A stretch of 5,328 nucleotides of DNA, from NCBI GenBank assembly GCA_042091225.1, contig JBELHW010000084.1, positions 1 through 5,328 on the forward strand, written 5' to 3'. A model generated the notes under the pieces. It was not told the DNA's origin, searched no databases, and saw only the letters and a program-made list of their open reading frames with translations. Both the position numbers and the translations under genes were made by a program. The stretch comes from JABAYQ01 sp042091225 (GTDB taxonomy: Bacteria; Bacteroidota; Bacteroidia; Flavobacteriales; UBA7312). Positions 1 to 5,328 of the stretch are shown here, one piece after another. Every line of letters begins with the position of its first letter. Position 1 is the stretch's first letter.

Positions 1-1648
1 TTTTGAAATGAATGAAGATGGAGATAATTTTGTTCCTCCCAGTTTTAATGGGTTTAATGTAGTGGGGGGGCCTAATCAATCTGTCAGTAATTCTTGGATA
101 AATGGAAAAAGGACCTACTCAAAAACCTACTCCTATTTTTTAGCACCTAAATCTCAAGGAACGTTTACTATTAACCAGGCTACTATCGAAATTGATGATC
201 AAGTCTATAAAACAACACCTTTAAAAATCTCAATTACTGAAGCTGTTACAAAACCTAAAGACGGTAATAATGCTGATTACGTTGCTAGTGAAAATGTACA
301 TTTAATTGCAGAGGTATCAAAAACTAATCCTTTTTTAAACGAAGCAATTACAGTTGTATATAAGTTATATGTTTCAAATGATGTAAGCATTACAAGAAGC
401 TGGCAGGAATTGGACACTCCAAAGTTTCAAGATTTTTGGAGCCAATACATAGAAGAAAAAGGAAAACAGCAAATCTACGAGACAACATACAAAGGAAAGC
501 CTTATCGCTACGTAATTTTAAGAAAAGCAGTTTTATATCCTCAGAAAACAGGACAATTAATCATTGAACCTTTAACCTTAGATGTTCCCATTGATGTTGA
601 AGGAAATAACAGAGATATTTTTGGTCGTAGAAGAATGACTCGTGTTAACAGAACTATTTCTGCAGGGAAAAGAATTATTAATGTTAAGCCTCTACCAATA
701 GAGGGGAGACCAGATAATTTTTCAGGAGCGGTTGGTAATTTTAACTTAAGTGTATCTACCAATAAAACAACTTTAGATGCCAATGAAGCTTTAGAGTTAA
801 ACATTAGAGTAAAAGGTATAGGGAATTTAAAACTATTTAAACTTCCTTCTTTAACCTTACCAAGTTCTTTAGAAGTTTATGAGCCAGTAAGAGATAATAA
901 GGTAGCTATTAGTTCAAGAGGGATGAATGGCTTTATTAGCGATACTTATACCATAATCCCCCAGTATAAAGGTATTTACCCAATTAGACCGGTTACTTTT
1001 TCGTATTTCGATGTAACTTCTAATGAATATAAAACTATAATATCTGATGAGATTGTAGTAAAAGTTCAAAATGGACCTGTACCAAATCAATTACCTGAAG
1101 TAAATAAAAAATTGAGTAAAGAGAACGTTCTTTCTTTAGCAAATGATCAGTTTAAATATATCAAGACTTCAACAAAGTTTATATCCATAAATTCTCCAGT
1201 ATTTTTTAAAACTTTTAAATTTTGGTGTTTATTGGGCTTTCCATTTGTTTTTATCCCTATTATAATATTAATTGGAAATACACGACGTAAAAGACTTAAT
1301 GATATTGAGGGCAGAAGATATAGGAAAGCAACACGATTAGCAAAAAAATACTTATCGGAAGCTAAAAATAATATAAGTAAACAAGAATTTTTTTATGATT
1401 CTCTAGAACGCGCCTTACACAATTATTTAAAAGCTAAATTAGCAATTGTTACTTCAGAATTTTCCAAAGAAAAAATAATTGAATTGCTCTCTAATAGAAA
1501 AGTAGAAGAAAATGTTGTCTCAGACTTTGAAAGCCTTCTTAAAAGCTGTGAGTTTGCAAGATATACACCAACTTCTAATGTTGCTATCCAACAAGATTAT
1601 GATAAAGCAGTAAAAGTTATTTCTAGTATTGACAAACAATTTCAATAA
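1..1648 (+). CDS. batD: BatD family protein (Bacteroides aerotolerance operon), 5'-truncated by the window
   Basis: BatD-like inner-membrane protein with a large periplasmic part. The reading frame is open to the left edge (first full codon at base 2, Phe-Glu before the Met at base 8), so the ATG at 8 is internal and the true start and signal peptide lie outside. Numbering from that Met: an N-terminal beta domain with the typical GGPNQS...NGKRTYSKTYSYFLAPKSQG pattern (about 18-80), a second beta domain (about 95-225), a third (about 242-355), one membrane helix (about 406-426) followed by a basic cytoplasmic stretch (RRKR), then a helical cytoplasmic tail (about 440-546) containing CEFARYTP. 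Its stop overlaps the batE start by one base (TAATG), implying translational coupling. In the family, batD sits in a moxR-DUF58-batA-batB-batC-batD-batE cluster linked to oxidative-stress tolerance in Bacteroides; the biochemical role is not settled. Identification is confident from domain layout and neighbour. Confidence 0.92.
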   Translation, partial: FEMNEDGDNFVPPSFNGFNVVGGPNQSVSNSWINGKRTYSKTYSYFLAPKSQGTFTINQATIEIDDQVYKTTPLKISITEAVTKPKDGNNADYVASENVHLIAEVSKTNPFLNEAITVVYKLYVSNDVSITRSWQELDTPKFQDFWSQYIEEKGKQQIYETTYKGKPYRYVILRKAVLYPQKTGQLIIEPLTLDVPIDVEGNNRDIFGRRRMTRVNRTISAGKRIINVKPLPIEGRPDNFSGAVGNFNLSVSTNKTTLDANEALELNIRVKGIGNLKLFKLPSLTLPSSLEVYEPVRDNKVAISSRGMNGFISDTYTIIPQYKGIYPIRPVTFSYFDVTSNEYKTIISDEIVVKVQNGPVPNQLPEVNKKLSKENVLSLANDQFKYIKTSTKFISINSPVFFKTFKFWCLLGFPFVFIPIIILIGNTRRKRLNDIEGRRYRKATRLAKKYLSEAKNNISKQEFFYDSLERALHNYLKAKLAIVTSEFSKEKIIELLSNRKVEENVVSDFESLLKSCEFARYTPTSNVAIQQDYDKAVKVISSIDKQFQ

Positions 1649-2397
1649 TGAAAAACAAATTTTTAATATTATTAATGATTATTTCGAGTCAGATTTATTC
1701 TCAAAACAGATCACTTTTTGAGCAAGGAAAATCATTATACAAGGCCGAAAAATATCAAGAGGCAATTTTATCATGGATGAAAATTTTAGATCATGAAAAA
1801 CATTCTTCAGAATTATATTTTAATTTGGGTAACGCATATTATAAGCTAAATAACATTGGGCCAAGTATTTATTATTTTGAGAAAGCCTTATTGCTAGCGC
1901 CTAATGACCGAGATATAAAAAACAACTTATCATTTGCAGAAAATGCAAGGGTAGATGCTATAGATCCGTTACCTAAAACTATTTTTTACAAGTGGTACCA
2001 TACCATATCAGATATACTAACTTTTGATGGATGGGCTTATACTTCTATTTTTTTTGTATTTATTTGTGTTTTGTGTTTTTTGATGTATTATTTTTCATAT
2101 TCAGAAATTATAAAACGTTTCTTTTTTATTTCCTCAGCTATTTCAATATTTTCCCTAGGAATGTCCCTCTCTATGGCTTTTTTTACCTATGAAGATGCTA
2201 TTAAAAATAATCCTGCGATTATTTTTGCAGAAAGTTCAGATGTAAGAGAAGCACCTAATTTAAGAAGTGAAATCTCATTTATAATTCATGAGGGTACTAA
2301 AGTTCAAATTTTAGAAAGAGATACTGACTGGGGACTTGTAGAAATTGCCAATGGAAAAGAAGGTTGGATTCCATTAATTGATTTAAAAGAATTATAG
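1648..2397 (+). CDS. batE: BatE-type TPR protein with C-terminal bacterial SH3 domain
   Basis: Last gene of the Bat operon, starting within the batD stop (TAATG). The protein is 249 aa. A signal peptide covers residues 1-18 (KNK, then a hydrophobic run, probable cleavage after IYS before QN; no lipobox Cys). Two TPR units follow: about 20-53 (FEQGKSLYKAEKYQEAI) and about 54-87 (LYFNLGNAYYKLNNIGPSI), ending in the classic ALLLAPND. Two membrane helices lie at about 129-150 and 157-179, and an SH3b-like beta domain at about 188-249 (SSDVREAPN...GTKVQIL...WGLVEIANGKEGWIP). The expected topology puts both the TPRs and the SH3b domain in the periplasm. TPRs bind protein partners; SH3b domains often bind peptidoglycan or peptides, so a scaffolding role with BatA-D is inferred. 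No terminator with GC content follows; only one base separates it from the convergent cvpA-like gene. Confidence 0.9.
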   Translation: MKNKFLILLMIISSQIYSQNRSLFEQGKSLYKAEKYQEAILSWMKILDHEKHSSELYFNLGNAYYKLNNIGPSIYYFEKALLLAPNDRDIKNNLSFAENARVDAIDPLPKTIFYKWYHTISDILTFDGWAYTSIFFVFICVLCFLMYYFSYSEIIKRFFFISSAISIFSLGMSLSMAFFTYEDAIKNNPAIIFAESSDVREAPNLRSEISFIIHEGTKVQILERDTDWGLVEIANGKEGWIPLIDLKEL

Positions 2398-2412
2398 ATT
2401 ATTCTTTTTTTT
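2385..2412. terminator. Weak AT-rich hairpin at the batE/cvpA convergence (possible terminator)
   Basis: An 8-bp perfect inverted repeat, AAAAGAAT (2385-2392) and ATTCTTTT (2401-2408), encloses an 8-nt loop and runs into eight T residues (2405-2412) on the plus strand. It spans the stop codons of both convergent genes. The stem has only one G-C pair, so it would be thermodynamically weak. It is the only terminator-like structure I see where the two transcripts meet, but it may simply be Lys/Glu codons in AT-rich DNA. Confidence 0.3.
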
Positions 2413-2941
2413 CAAACTCTTTGATATTTAGAAGTTCTTTTTGAACATTTATATTTTTTAAATCTTTGACTAAATTTGGAAGTATATAAGGAGCTAAAGC
2501 CTCTACTGGAGCGTAAAGATTAGAATTTTCTTTTTTTTCATTAGAAATTATATTCTCGGATGTATTCCATTGATTAAAAAATATAAAAATAACACTTATC
2601 ACAAAAGCAGAAAATAGTACATTAAAAACACCTCCAAGAATTTTATTGAAAAGACCTAAAAATGCAAAATCTGCAATTTTAGTCAAGAACTTAGCCGCCC
2701 AATTAATGATAAAAACAATACCAATAAAGGTTACTGCTTTTGCAATAAAAGACGTAGTTTCTTCATTTAATGAAAGCCAATCATTAATATACTTTGCTGC
2801 AAATTCTGAAAAATAAATAGCTCCAACAACTCCAAGTATCAGTCCAATAAATGAAGCAAGACTTACAAAGAGTCCTTTTCTCATGCCTTGTATAAAGGCA
2901 AAAACTAATATAATACCCAGAATAATATCTAATAAGTTCAT
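2399..2941 (-). CDS. CvpA family inner-membrane protein
   Basis: 180-aa protein of the CvpA/colicin V production family. Four predicted membrane helices lie at about 4-18, 24-44, 64-88 and 98-122. The conserved family features are present: an N-terminal LLDIILGIILVFAFIQGMRKG stretch broken by G19 and G23 with R21-K22, a glycine-rich second helix (FIGLILGVVG), the third-helix segment ending in NWAAKFLTKI, and LFNKILGGVFNVLF before helix 4. A polar, charged C-terminal tail (about 124-180) contains an APVEALAPYILP motif, common in this family near the end, and finishes in KEFEKKE. E. coli CvpA is needed for colicin V production and has been linked to envelope homeostasis; a molecular function is not established, so I give no gene symbol beyond the family name. 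It is transcribed towards batE (one base between stops) and divergently from the 118-aa gene, so it is probably a single-gene unit. The ATG at 2941 begins the first helix directly and has no visible Shine-Dalgarno. Confidence 0.88.
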   Translation of the reverse strand: MNLLDIILGIILVFAFIQGMRKGLFVSLASFIGLILGVVGAIYFSEFAAKYINDWLSLNEETTSFIAKAVTFIGIVFIINWAAKFLTKIADFAFLGLFNKILGGVFNVLFSAFVISVIFIFFNQWNTSENIISNEKKENSNLYAPVEALAPYILPNLVKDLKNINVQKELLNIKEFEKKE

Positions 2942-2956
2942 TTTATAAATATAGGT

Positions 2957-2975
2957 TAAAGATACATTATCTTTG
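2957..2975. promoter_or_regulatory. Divergent promoter boxes in a perfect 7-bp dyad
   Basis: TATCTTTG at 2968-2975 (plus) exactly matches the Bacteroidetes -7 consensus TAnnTTTG and would give a leader of roughly 45 nt for the 118-aa gene. No clear -33 TTG lies at the expected distance. On the minus strand, TATCTTTA (2964 to 2957) matches the same consensus except for the last base and faces cvpA. Together they form a perfect inverted repeat, AAAGATA-CAT-TATCTTT (2958-2974). The plus-strand box is the better supported; the minus-strand box and any operator role are inferred. Confidence 0.5.
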
Positions 2976-2983
2976 CAATGTAA

Positions 2984-3017
2984 TTAAATGAATATTATAT
3001 ATTAATACTTCATTTAA
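2984..3017. repeat. 9-bp perfect inverted repeat in the leader of the 118-aa gene
   Basis: TTAAATGAA (2984-2992) and TTCATTTAA (3009-3017) are exact reverse complements separated by 16 AT-rich bases. If transcription begins just after the TAnnTTTG box at 2968-2975, nearly the whole repeat lies in the 5' leader, ending 11 nt before the start codon at 3029. It could be a leader hairpin or a protein-binding dyad. The low sequence complexity means chance is also plausible. Confidence 0.45.
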
Positions 3018-3028
3018 CTGAATTAGCT

Positions 3029-3385
3029 ATGGCAAGAGACCAAGAAATAAAACGTTTATGGGACGATGTAGTTTTGAATTTGAGCAATCAGTTTGCCGAT
3101 GGAGAAACATTAGATTTAGACGGCATTATCTACATTATAGGATTACAAGAAAAAGGTAATTTGAAAGCAAAATATAGTAAAGATGACAAAATTAATTTAA
3201 TGCATATAGCCATTTGTAGATTATTAGAACCCTTTGGCTATTATGAATTTGATTATTTCGATGCGGATGGGTGGCCTCATTATAAGCCTCAAGAAAAACT
3301 TCCTCCATTAAAGCCAGGAGAGCAAACAGTTTTAATGAAAGAAGCAATAGTGAATTACTTTTTAGATAAAAAAGTAGTGAAATAA
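3029..3385 (+). CDS. Uncharacterised 118-aa soluble protein
   Basis: I do not recognise a named family. The product is a small acidic-to-neutral cytoplasmic protein with no signal peptide or membrane helix. An N-terminal helix (about 3-22, DQEIKRLWDDVVLNLSNQF) is followed by LDLDGIIYIIGLQEKGN (about 28-44), a second helix (about 54-69, INLMHIAICRLLEPFG), an aromatic and acidic stretch YYEFDYFDADGWPHYKP (71-87), a proline-rich linker (LPPLKPGEQ) and a C-terminal helix (101-114). The well-formed globular pattern, the compositional match to its neighbours and the upstream TAnnTTTG box argue that it is a real gene. The ATG at 3029 is the first in frame after the promoter box and lacks a Shine-Dalgarno, like the other genes here. 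It is divergent from cvpA and upstream of pheS, but pheS has its own promoter, so a shared function cannot be assumed. Confidence 0.8.
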   Translation: MARDQEIKRLWDDVVLNLSNQFADGETLDLDGIIYIIGLQEKGNLKAKYSKDDKINLMHIAICRLLEPFGYYEFDYFDADGWPHYKPQEKLPPLKPGEQTVLMKEAIVNYFLDKKVVK

Positions 3386-3426
3386 TAAAAAGCGGTATTT
3401 GGCAAAGTTCTTTTATGTTTATTTTG

Positions 3427-3457
3427 TTGTGCTAGAAGCAGTAATAATGTAATTTTG
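3427..3457 (+). promoter_or_regulatory. Bacteroidetes-type promoter for pheS
   Basis: TTG at 3427-3429 (with a second TTTG at 3423-3426) and TAATTTTG at 3450-3457 are spaced by 20 bp. This fits the Bacteroidetes sigma-A consensus of a -33 TTG and a -7 TAnnTTTG about 19-20 bp apart. The predicted transcription start would be around 3462-3465, giving a leader of only about 15 nt before the pheS ATG at 3479. That is too short for a leader peptide or T-box. Confidence 0.65.
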
Positions 3458-3478
3458 TACAGTTATAATTAATTAACA

Positions 3479-4495
3479 ATGATTCATAAAATAAAAGAAC
3501 ACATAGCTGAAGTAGAGGCTTTTTCTCCAAAATCCCTAGAAGAAGTAGAGCAATTCCGAATAAAATTTTTAGGAAAAAAAGGGCTACTGAGTGATTTTTT
3601 TGCTGAGTTTAAAAATGTCCCAAACAACCAAAAAAAAGATTTTGGACAGACTATCAATCTTCTAAAAACAAAAGCAACAGAAAAAGTTAGCTCACAAAAA
3701 GCATTATTATCCGGTAAAGAAGAAACTAAAGGGCATTATGGAGATTTAACACGTCCAGGGGAACCAAATGAGTTAGGTTCAAGACATCCAATTTCTATTG
3801 TAAAGAACAAAATTATAGACATTTTTTCAAGGATCGGTTTTAATGTTTCTGAAGGACCAGAAATTGAAGATGACTGGCATAATTTTACAGCATTGAATCT
3901 CCCTGAATACCATCCTGCCAGAGATATGCAGGATACATTTTTCATTGAAAAGGATCCGGATGTATTGTTAAGGACGCATACTTCTTCAGTTCAAGTTCGC
4001 TACATGGAAAATAATAAACCTCCCATCAGAACAATTTCTCCTGGTAGGGTATATAGAAATGAAGCTATCTCAGCAAGATCCCATTGTTTTTTTCACCAAG
4101 TAGAAGGTTTGTATGTAGATAAAGGAGTAAGTTTTGCAGATTTAAAACAAACGTTACAATACTTTACCACCGAGATGTTTGGGAAATCTAAAATTCGTTT
4201 AAGACCATCCTATTTTCCTTTTACAGAACCAAGTGCAGAGGTTGATGTTTATTGGGGTTTAGAAACAGAAACAGACTACAAAATGACTAAAGGAACTGGT
4301 TGGTTAGAAATTATGGGCTGTGGCATGGTGGATCCAAATGTTTTAAAAAATTGTAATATAAACCCTGAAATATATTCAGGTTTTGCTTTTGGTATGGGTA
4401 TTGACCGTATTGCCCTTCTATTACATCAAATCCCAGATATTCGTATGTTTAGTGAAAATGATATTCGTTTCTTAGAGCAATTTAAAAGTCAATAA
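3479..4495 (+). CDS. pheS: Phenylalanine--tRNA ligase alpha subunit
   Basis: Catalytic subunit of phenylalanyl-tRNA synthetase (alpha2-beta2), which charges tRNA-Phe with phenylalanine using ATP in the cytoplasm. It is 338 aa, close to the usual bacterial length (E. coli 327). An N-terminal coiled-coil arm that binds tRNA covers about 1-85. The class II core follows: motif 1 region (103-128, HPISIVKNKI and GFNVSEGPEIE), YHPARDMQDTFF (144-155), RTHTSSVQ (165-172), motif 2 (189-210, with GRVYRNE and the FHQVEG at 205-210), FTEPSAEVDV (248-257), GCGMVDPNVL (280-289) and motif 3 (301-310, GFAFGMGIDR). The Ala in GFAFGMG corresponds to the wild-type discriminator (E. coli Ala294), so normal amino-acid specificity is expected. 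A short insert after the EPSAEVDV segment (YWGLETETDYK) resembles other Bacteroidetes PheS from memory. pheT is not adjacent. The ATG at 3479 gives a standard N terminus and has an AT-rich upstream stretch without a Shine-Dalgarno. Confidence 0.98.
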   Translation: MIHKIKEHIAEVEAFSPKSLEEVEQFRIKFLGKKGLLSDFFAEFKNVPNNQKKDFGQTINLLKTKATEKVSSQKALLSGKEETKGHYGDLTRPGEPNELGSRHPISIVKNKIIDIFSRIGFNVSEGPEIEDDWHNFTALNLPEYHPARDMQDTFFIEKDPDVLLRTHTSSVQVRYMENNKPPIRTISPGRVYRNEAISARSHCFFHQVEGLYVDKGVSFADLKQTLQYFTTEMFGKSKIRLRPSYFPFTEPSAEVDVYWGLETETDYKMTKGTGWLEIMGCGMVDPNVLKNCNINPEIYSGFAFGMGIDRIALLLHQIPDIRMFSENDIRFLEQFKSQ

Positions 4496-4496
4496 C

Positions 4497-4521
4497 CTTA
4501 AACTATTTTAAGATCTTTTTT
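4497..4521 (+). terminator. Small hairpin plus T-run between pheS and the 131-aa gene
   Basis: CTTAAA (4497-4502), loop CTAT, TTTAAG (4507-4512), then ATC and six T residues (4516-4521). The 6-bp stem starts two bases after the pheS stop and carries only one G-C pair. It could be a leaky terminator or attenuator that lowers expression of the downstream gene. The 131-aa gene has no promoter box of its own in this 29-bp gap, so complete termination is unlikely. Confidence 0.3.
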
Positions 4522-4524
4522 AAA

Positions 4525-4920
4525 ATGAAAAAAGATATAAAAATTCCAGTTGTTGAAAAAGTTCAAGTGCTTGCAACTTACGAATGGGACAAAGATTTTT
4601 TAGCCAAAATTTGGAATATCTATCTAGTTAATAATCGAGAAGATATTATTGAGTCTGTACTAGTCATGTCAAGGGGTAGTTATAAAAATAAAAAAACATC
4701 AATTCTGCGCCACGGTTTAGGTGATTTACCACCTCATATGGGAGCAAAAGTAGAAATGATTGCTGATGAAGTTTTAGGTTTCACGAACGAATATATCGTT
4801 ACATTTTTTGCTGAAGAGAAACTCTTTGATAAGATATTTACTTTCAAACCTTACAGCATAAAAGAGAATAATACTGTTTTTATTAATCTGATGGGGCAAA
4901 ATTGTGTAATAGCAGAATAA
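4525..4920 (+). CDS. Uncharacterised 131-aa soluble protein downstream of pheS
   Basis: I cannot assign a named family. The product is a mixed alpha/beta cytoplasmic protein without a signal peptide or membrane helix. Visible features: a Lys-rich start (KKDIKIPVVEKVQVLATYEW), IWNIYLVNNREDIIESVLVMSRGSY (about 29-53, two beta strands by pattern), a loop TSILRHGLGDLPPHMGAK (about 58-75) with conserved-looking RHG and LPP, then VEMIADEVLGFTNEYIVTFFAEEKLFDKIFTFKP (76-109) and a C-terminal FINLMGQNCVIAE. From memory, similar small proteins follow pheS in other Flavobacteriaceae, but I could not check this. It lies 29 bp after pheS in the same direction with no separate promoter, so co-transcription is likely, and a strong hairpin follows its stop immediately. 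The ATG at 4525 is preceded by T and A runs, with no Shine-Dalgarno. No function is proposed. Confidence 0.82.
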   Translation: MKKDIKIPVVEKVQVLATYEWDKDFLAKIWNIYLVNNREDIIESVLVMSRGSYKNKKTSILRHGLGDLPPHMGAKVEMIADEVLGFTNEYIVTFFAEEKLFDKIFTFKPYSIKENNTVFINLMGQNCVIAE

Positions 4921-4948
4921 TTACAACCCCTCACAGGAGGGGTTGTAA
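4921..4948. terminator. Strong bidirectional intrinsic terminator hairpin
   Basis: A perfect 12-bp stem, TTACAACCCCTC (4921-4932) with GAGGGGTTGTAA (4937-4948), and a 4-nt ACAG loop. It begins on the base after the stop of the 131-aa gene. Being symmetric and placed between convergent genes, it should end transcription from both sides, although neither strand carries a long uninterrupted T-run (plus side ATTAATATTTAATTAAT; minus side TTATTCTGC). Confidence 0.85.
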
Positions 4949-4958
4949 ATTAATATTT

Positions 4959-4983
4959 AATTAATAGTTTTTTACTATTAATT
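4959..4983. repeat. 10-bp AT-rich inverted repeat over the stop of the T9SS gene
   Basis: AATTAATAGT (4959-4968) and ACTATTAATT (4974-4983) are perfect reverse complements around a 5-base T loop (A loop on the minus strand). The repeat covers the last seven codons and stop of the minus-strand gene and lies 10 bp from the GC-rich hairpin at 4921-4948. In the minus-strand transcript the two stems would be in tandem. It could contribute to 3'-end formation or be a chance product of Leu-Ile-Val-Lys-Asn-Tyr codons. Confidence 0.4.
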
Positions 4984-5328
4984 GCTTTACAGAAATTCCT
5001 TGATCTCCTCTGATAACTATCATATAGATAGCATTGGCAAGGTTAGCTATATCAATCGTAATTTCCGATCCCATAGTCCTTAAGTCTACCTTATGAACGT
5101 TTCGACCCGTAAGATCGTAGATCGTTACGTTGTTCAGATCTATCTGTCTTGGGTTACTTAAGTTTACTTTGCTATCAGCAGGGTTTGGATACAATACTAA
5201 AGAAGCAAAATCTTCGAGATCACCGGCACCTAATATTCCCTGAATATCCAATTCAAAACTACAGGTAGAAATATTTCCATACTGATCCTCGGCAGTGAAA
5301 GTAATCACTTGCGTTCCAAAAGCTAGTA
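4961..5328 (-). CDS. C-terminal end of a secreted protein with HYR-like segment and T9SS sorting domain (partial)
   Basis: Only the last 121 residues are in the window. The frame stays open to the right edge (Leu-Ala-Phe-Gly-Thr-Gln precede the GTG codon at 5308), so that GTG is an internal Val and not the start. The first part, FGTQVITFTAEDQYGNISTC (about 5320 to 5261), matches the end of a HYR-type immunoglobulin-like repeat (G..VITFTA.D..GN...C). A linker rich in Gly, Asp and Glu follows. The final ~77 residues (about 5194 to 4964) are a type A T9SS sorting domain: LYPNPADSKVNL, VTIYDLTGRNV, then GSEITIDIANLANAIYMIVI and the terminal SVKQLIVKNY. Proteins with this tail are exported by Sec, moved across the outer membrane by the Por/T9SS machinery, have the tail removed, and are released or attached to the surface. 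The cargo domain is outside the window, so its activity is unknown. Confidence 0.93.
   Translation of the reverse strand, partial: LAFGTQVITFTAEDQYGNISTCSFELDIQGILGAGDLEDFASLVLYPNPADSKVNLSNPRQIDLNNVTIYDLTGRNVHKVDLRTMGSEITIDIANLANAIYMIVIRGDQGISVKQLIVKNY

Noticed and set aside
8..10. ATG at base 8 as the start of batD
   Set aside because: The frame continues to the left edge, the protein would lack a signal peptide, and the residues before the Met (Phe-Glu) fit the BatD domain. It is an internal Met.
541..804. Minus-strand open frame of 87 codons inside batD
   Set aside because: It lies wholly antisense to a well-conserved batD domain, has no promoter or recognisable protein pattern, and is best explained as a shadow frame.
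3386..3426. Terminator after the 118-aa gene
   Set aside because: Only a short AAAAG/CTTTT pairing with a long loop is visible, with no GC-rich stem or T-run, so read-through into pheS cannot be excluded but no terminator is supported.
3465..3478. Palindromic TTAATTAA just before pheS as an operator
   Set aside because: This is a low-complexity AT stretch typical of the region before Bacteroidetes start codons, with no further symmetry.
3736..3945. Minus-strand open frame of 69 codons inside pheS
   Set aside because: It is antisense to the conserved PheS class II core (motif 1 region) and shows no protein features of its own.
5306..5308. GTG at 5308 as the start of the minus-strand gene
   Set aside because: The frame stays open to the window edge with HYR-like residues upstream, and a T9SS cargo needs an N-terminal signal peptide, so this is an internal valine.
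1..5328. A novel defence, mobile or RNA-based system
   Set aside because: No recombinase, nuclease, toxin-antitoxin pair, repeat array, structured RNA or compositional break was seen. The recognised genes are core-genome types, and the two unknown proteins alone do not make a system.

Overview
The window looks like chromosomal DNA from a member of the Bacteroidota, most probably the Flavobacteriaceae. Four things point there: low G+C (by eye in the low-to-mid 30s percent), start codons without Shine-Dalgarno sequences, promoter boxes of the TTG-N(about 20)-TAnnTTTG type, and a type IX secretion (T9SS) C-terminal sorting domain. Gene content and layout resemble ordinary core-genome housekeeping DNA. 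I see no IS element, phage gene, CRISPR array, tRNA or rRNA.

Layout, left to right: (1) the 3' part of batD and all of batE (plus strand, TAATG overlap), the tail of a Bat aerotolerance-type operon whose upstream genes lie outside the window; (2) a cvpA-family membrane protein gene on the minus strand, convergent with batE and separated from it by one base; (3) an 87-bp divergent region (2942-3028) with a TAnnTTTG box and two perfect inverted repeats; (4) a 118-aa conserved-looking protein of unknown function; (5) a 93-bp gap holding a good Bacteroidetes-type promoter, then pheS (phenylalanyl-tRNA synthetase alpha chain) and, 29 bp later, a 131-aa protein of unknown function; (6) a strong 12-bp-stem hairpin that probably acts as a two-way terminator; (7) on the minus strand, the C-terminal end of a secreted or surface protein with a HYR-like segment and a T9SS sorting domain, running off the right edge.

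The genes fall into separate functional units. BatD and BatE would act in the periplasm and inner membrane with BatA/B/C encoded upstream. PheS needs PheT, which is not next to it. The 118-aa and 131-aa proteins flank pheS, but nothing in their sequence assigns them a role. The least explained parts are these two unknown proteins and the dyad-rich cvpA/118-aa intergenic region. I found no convincing evidence of a new multi-gene system.
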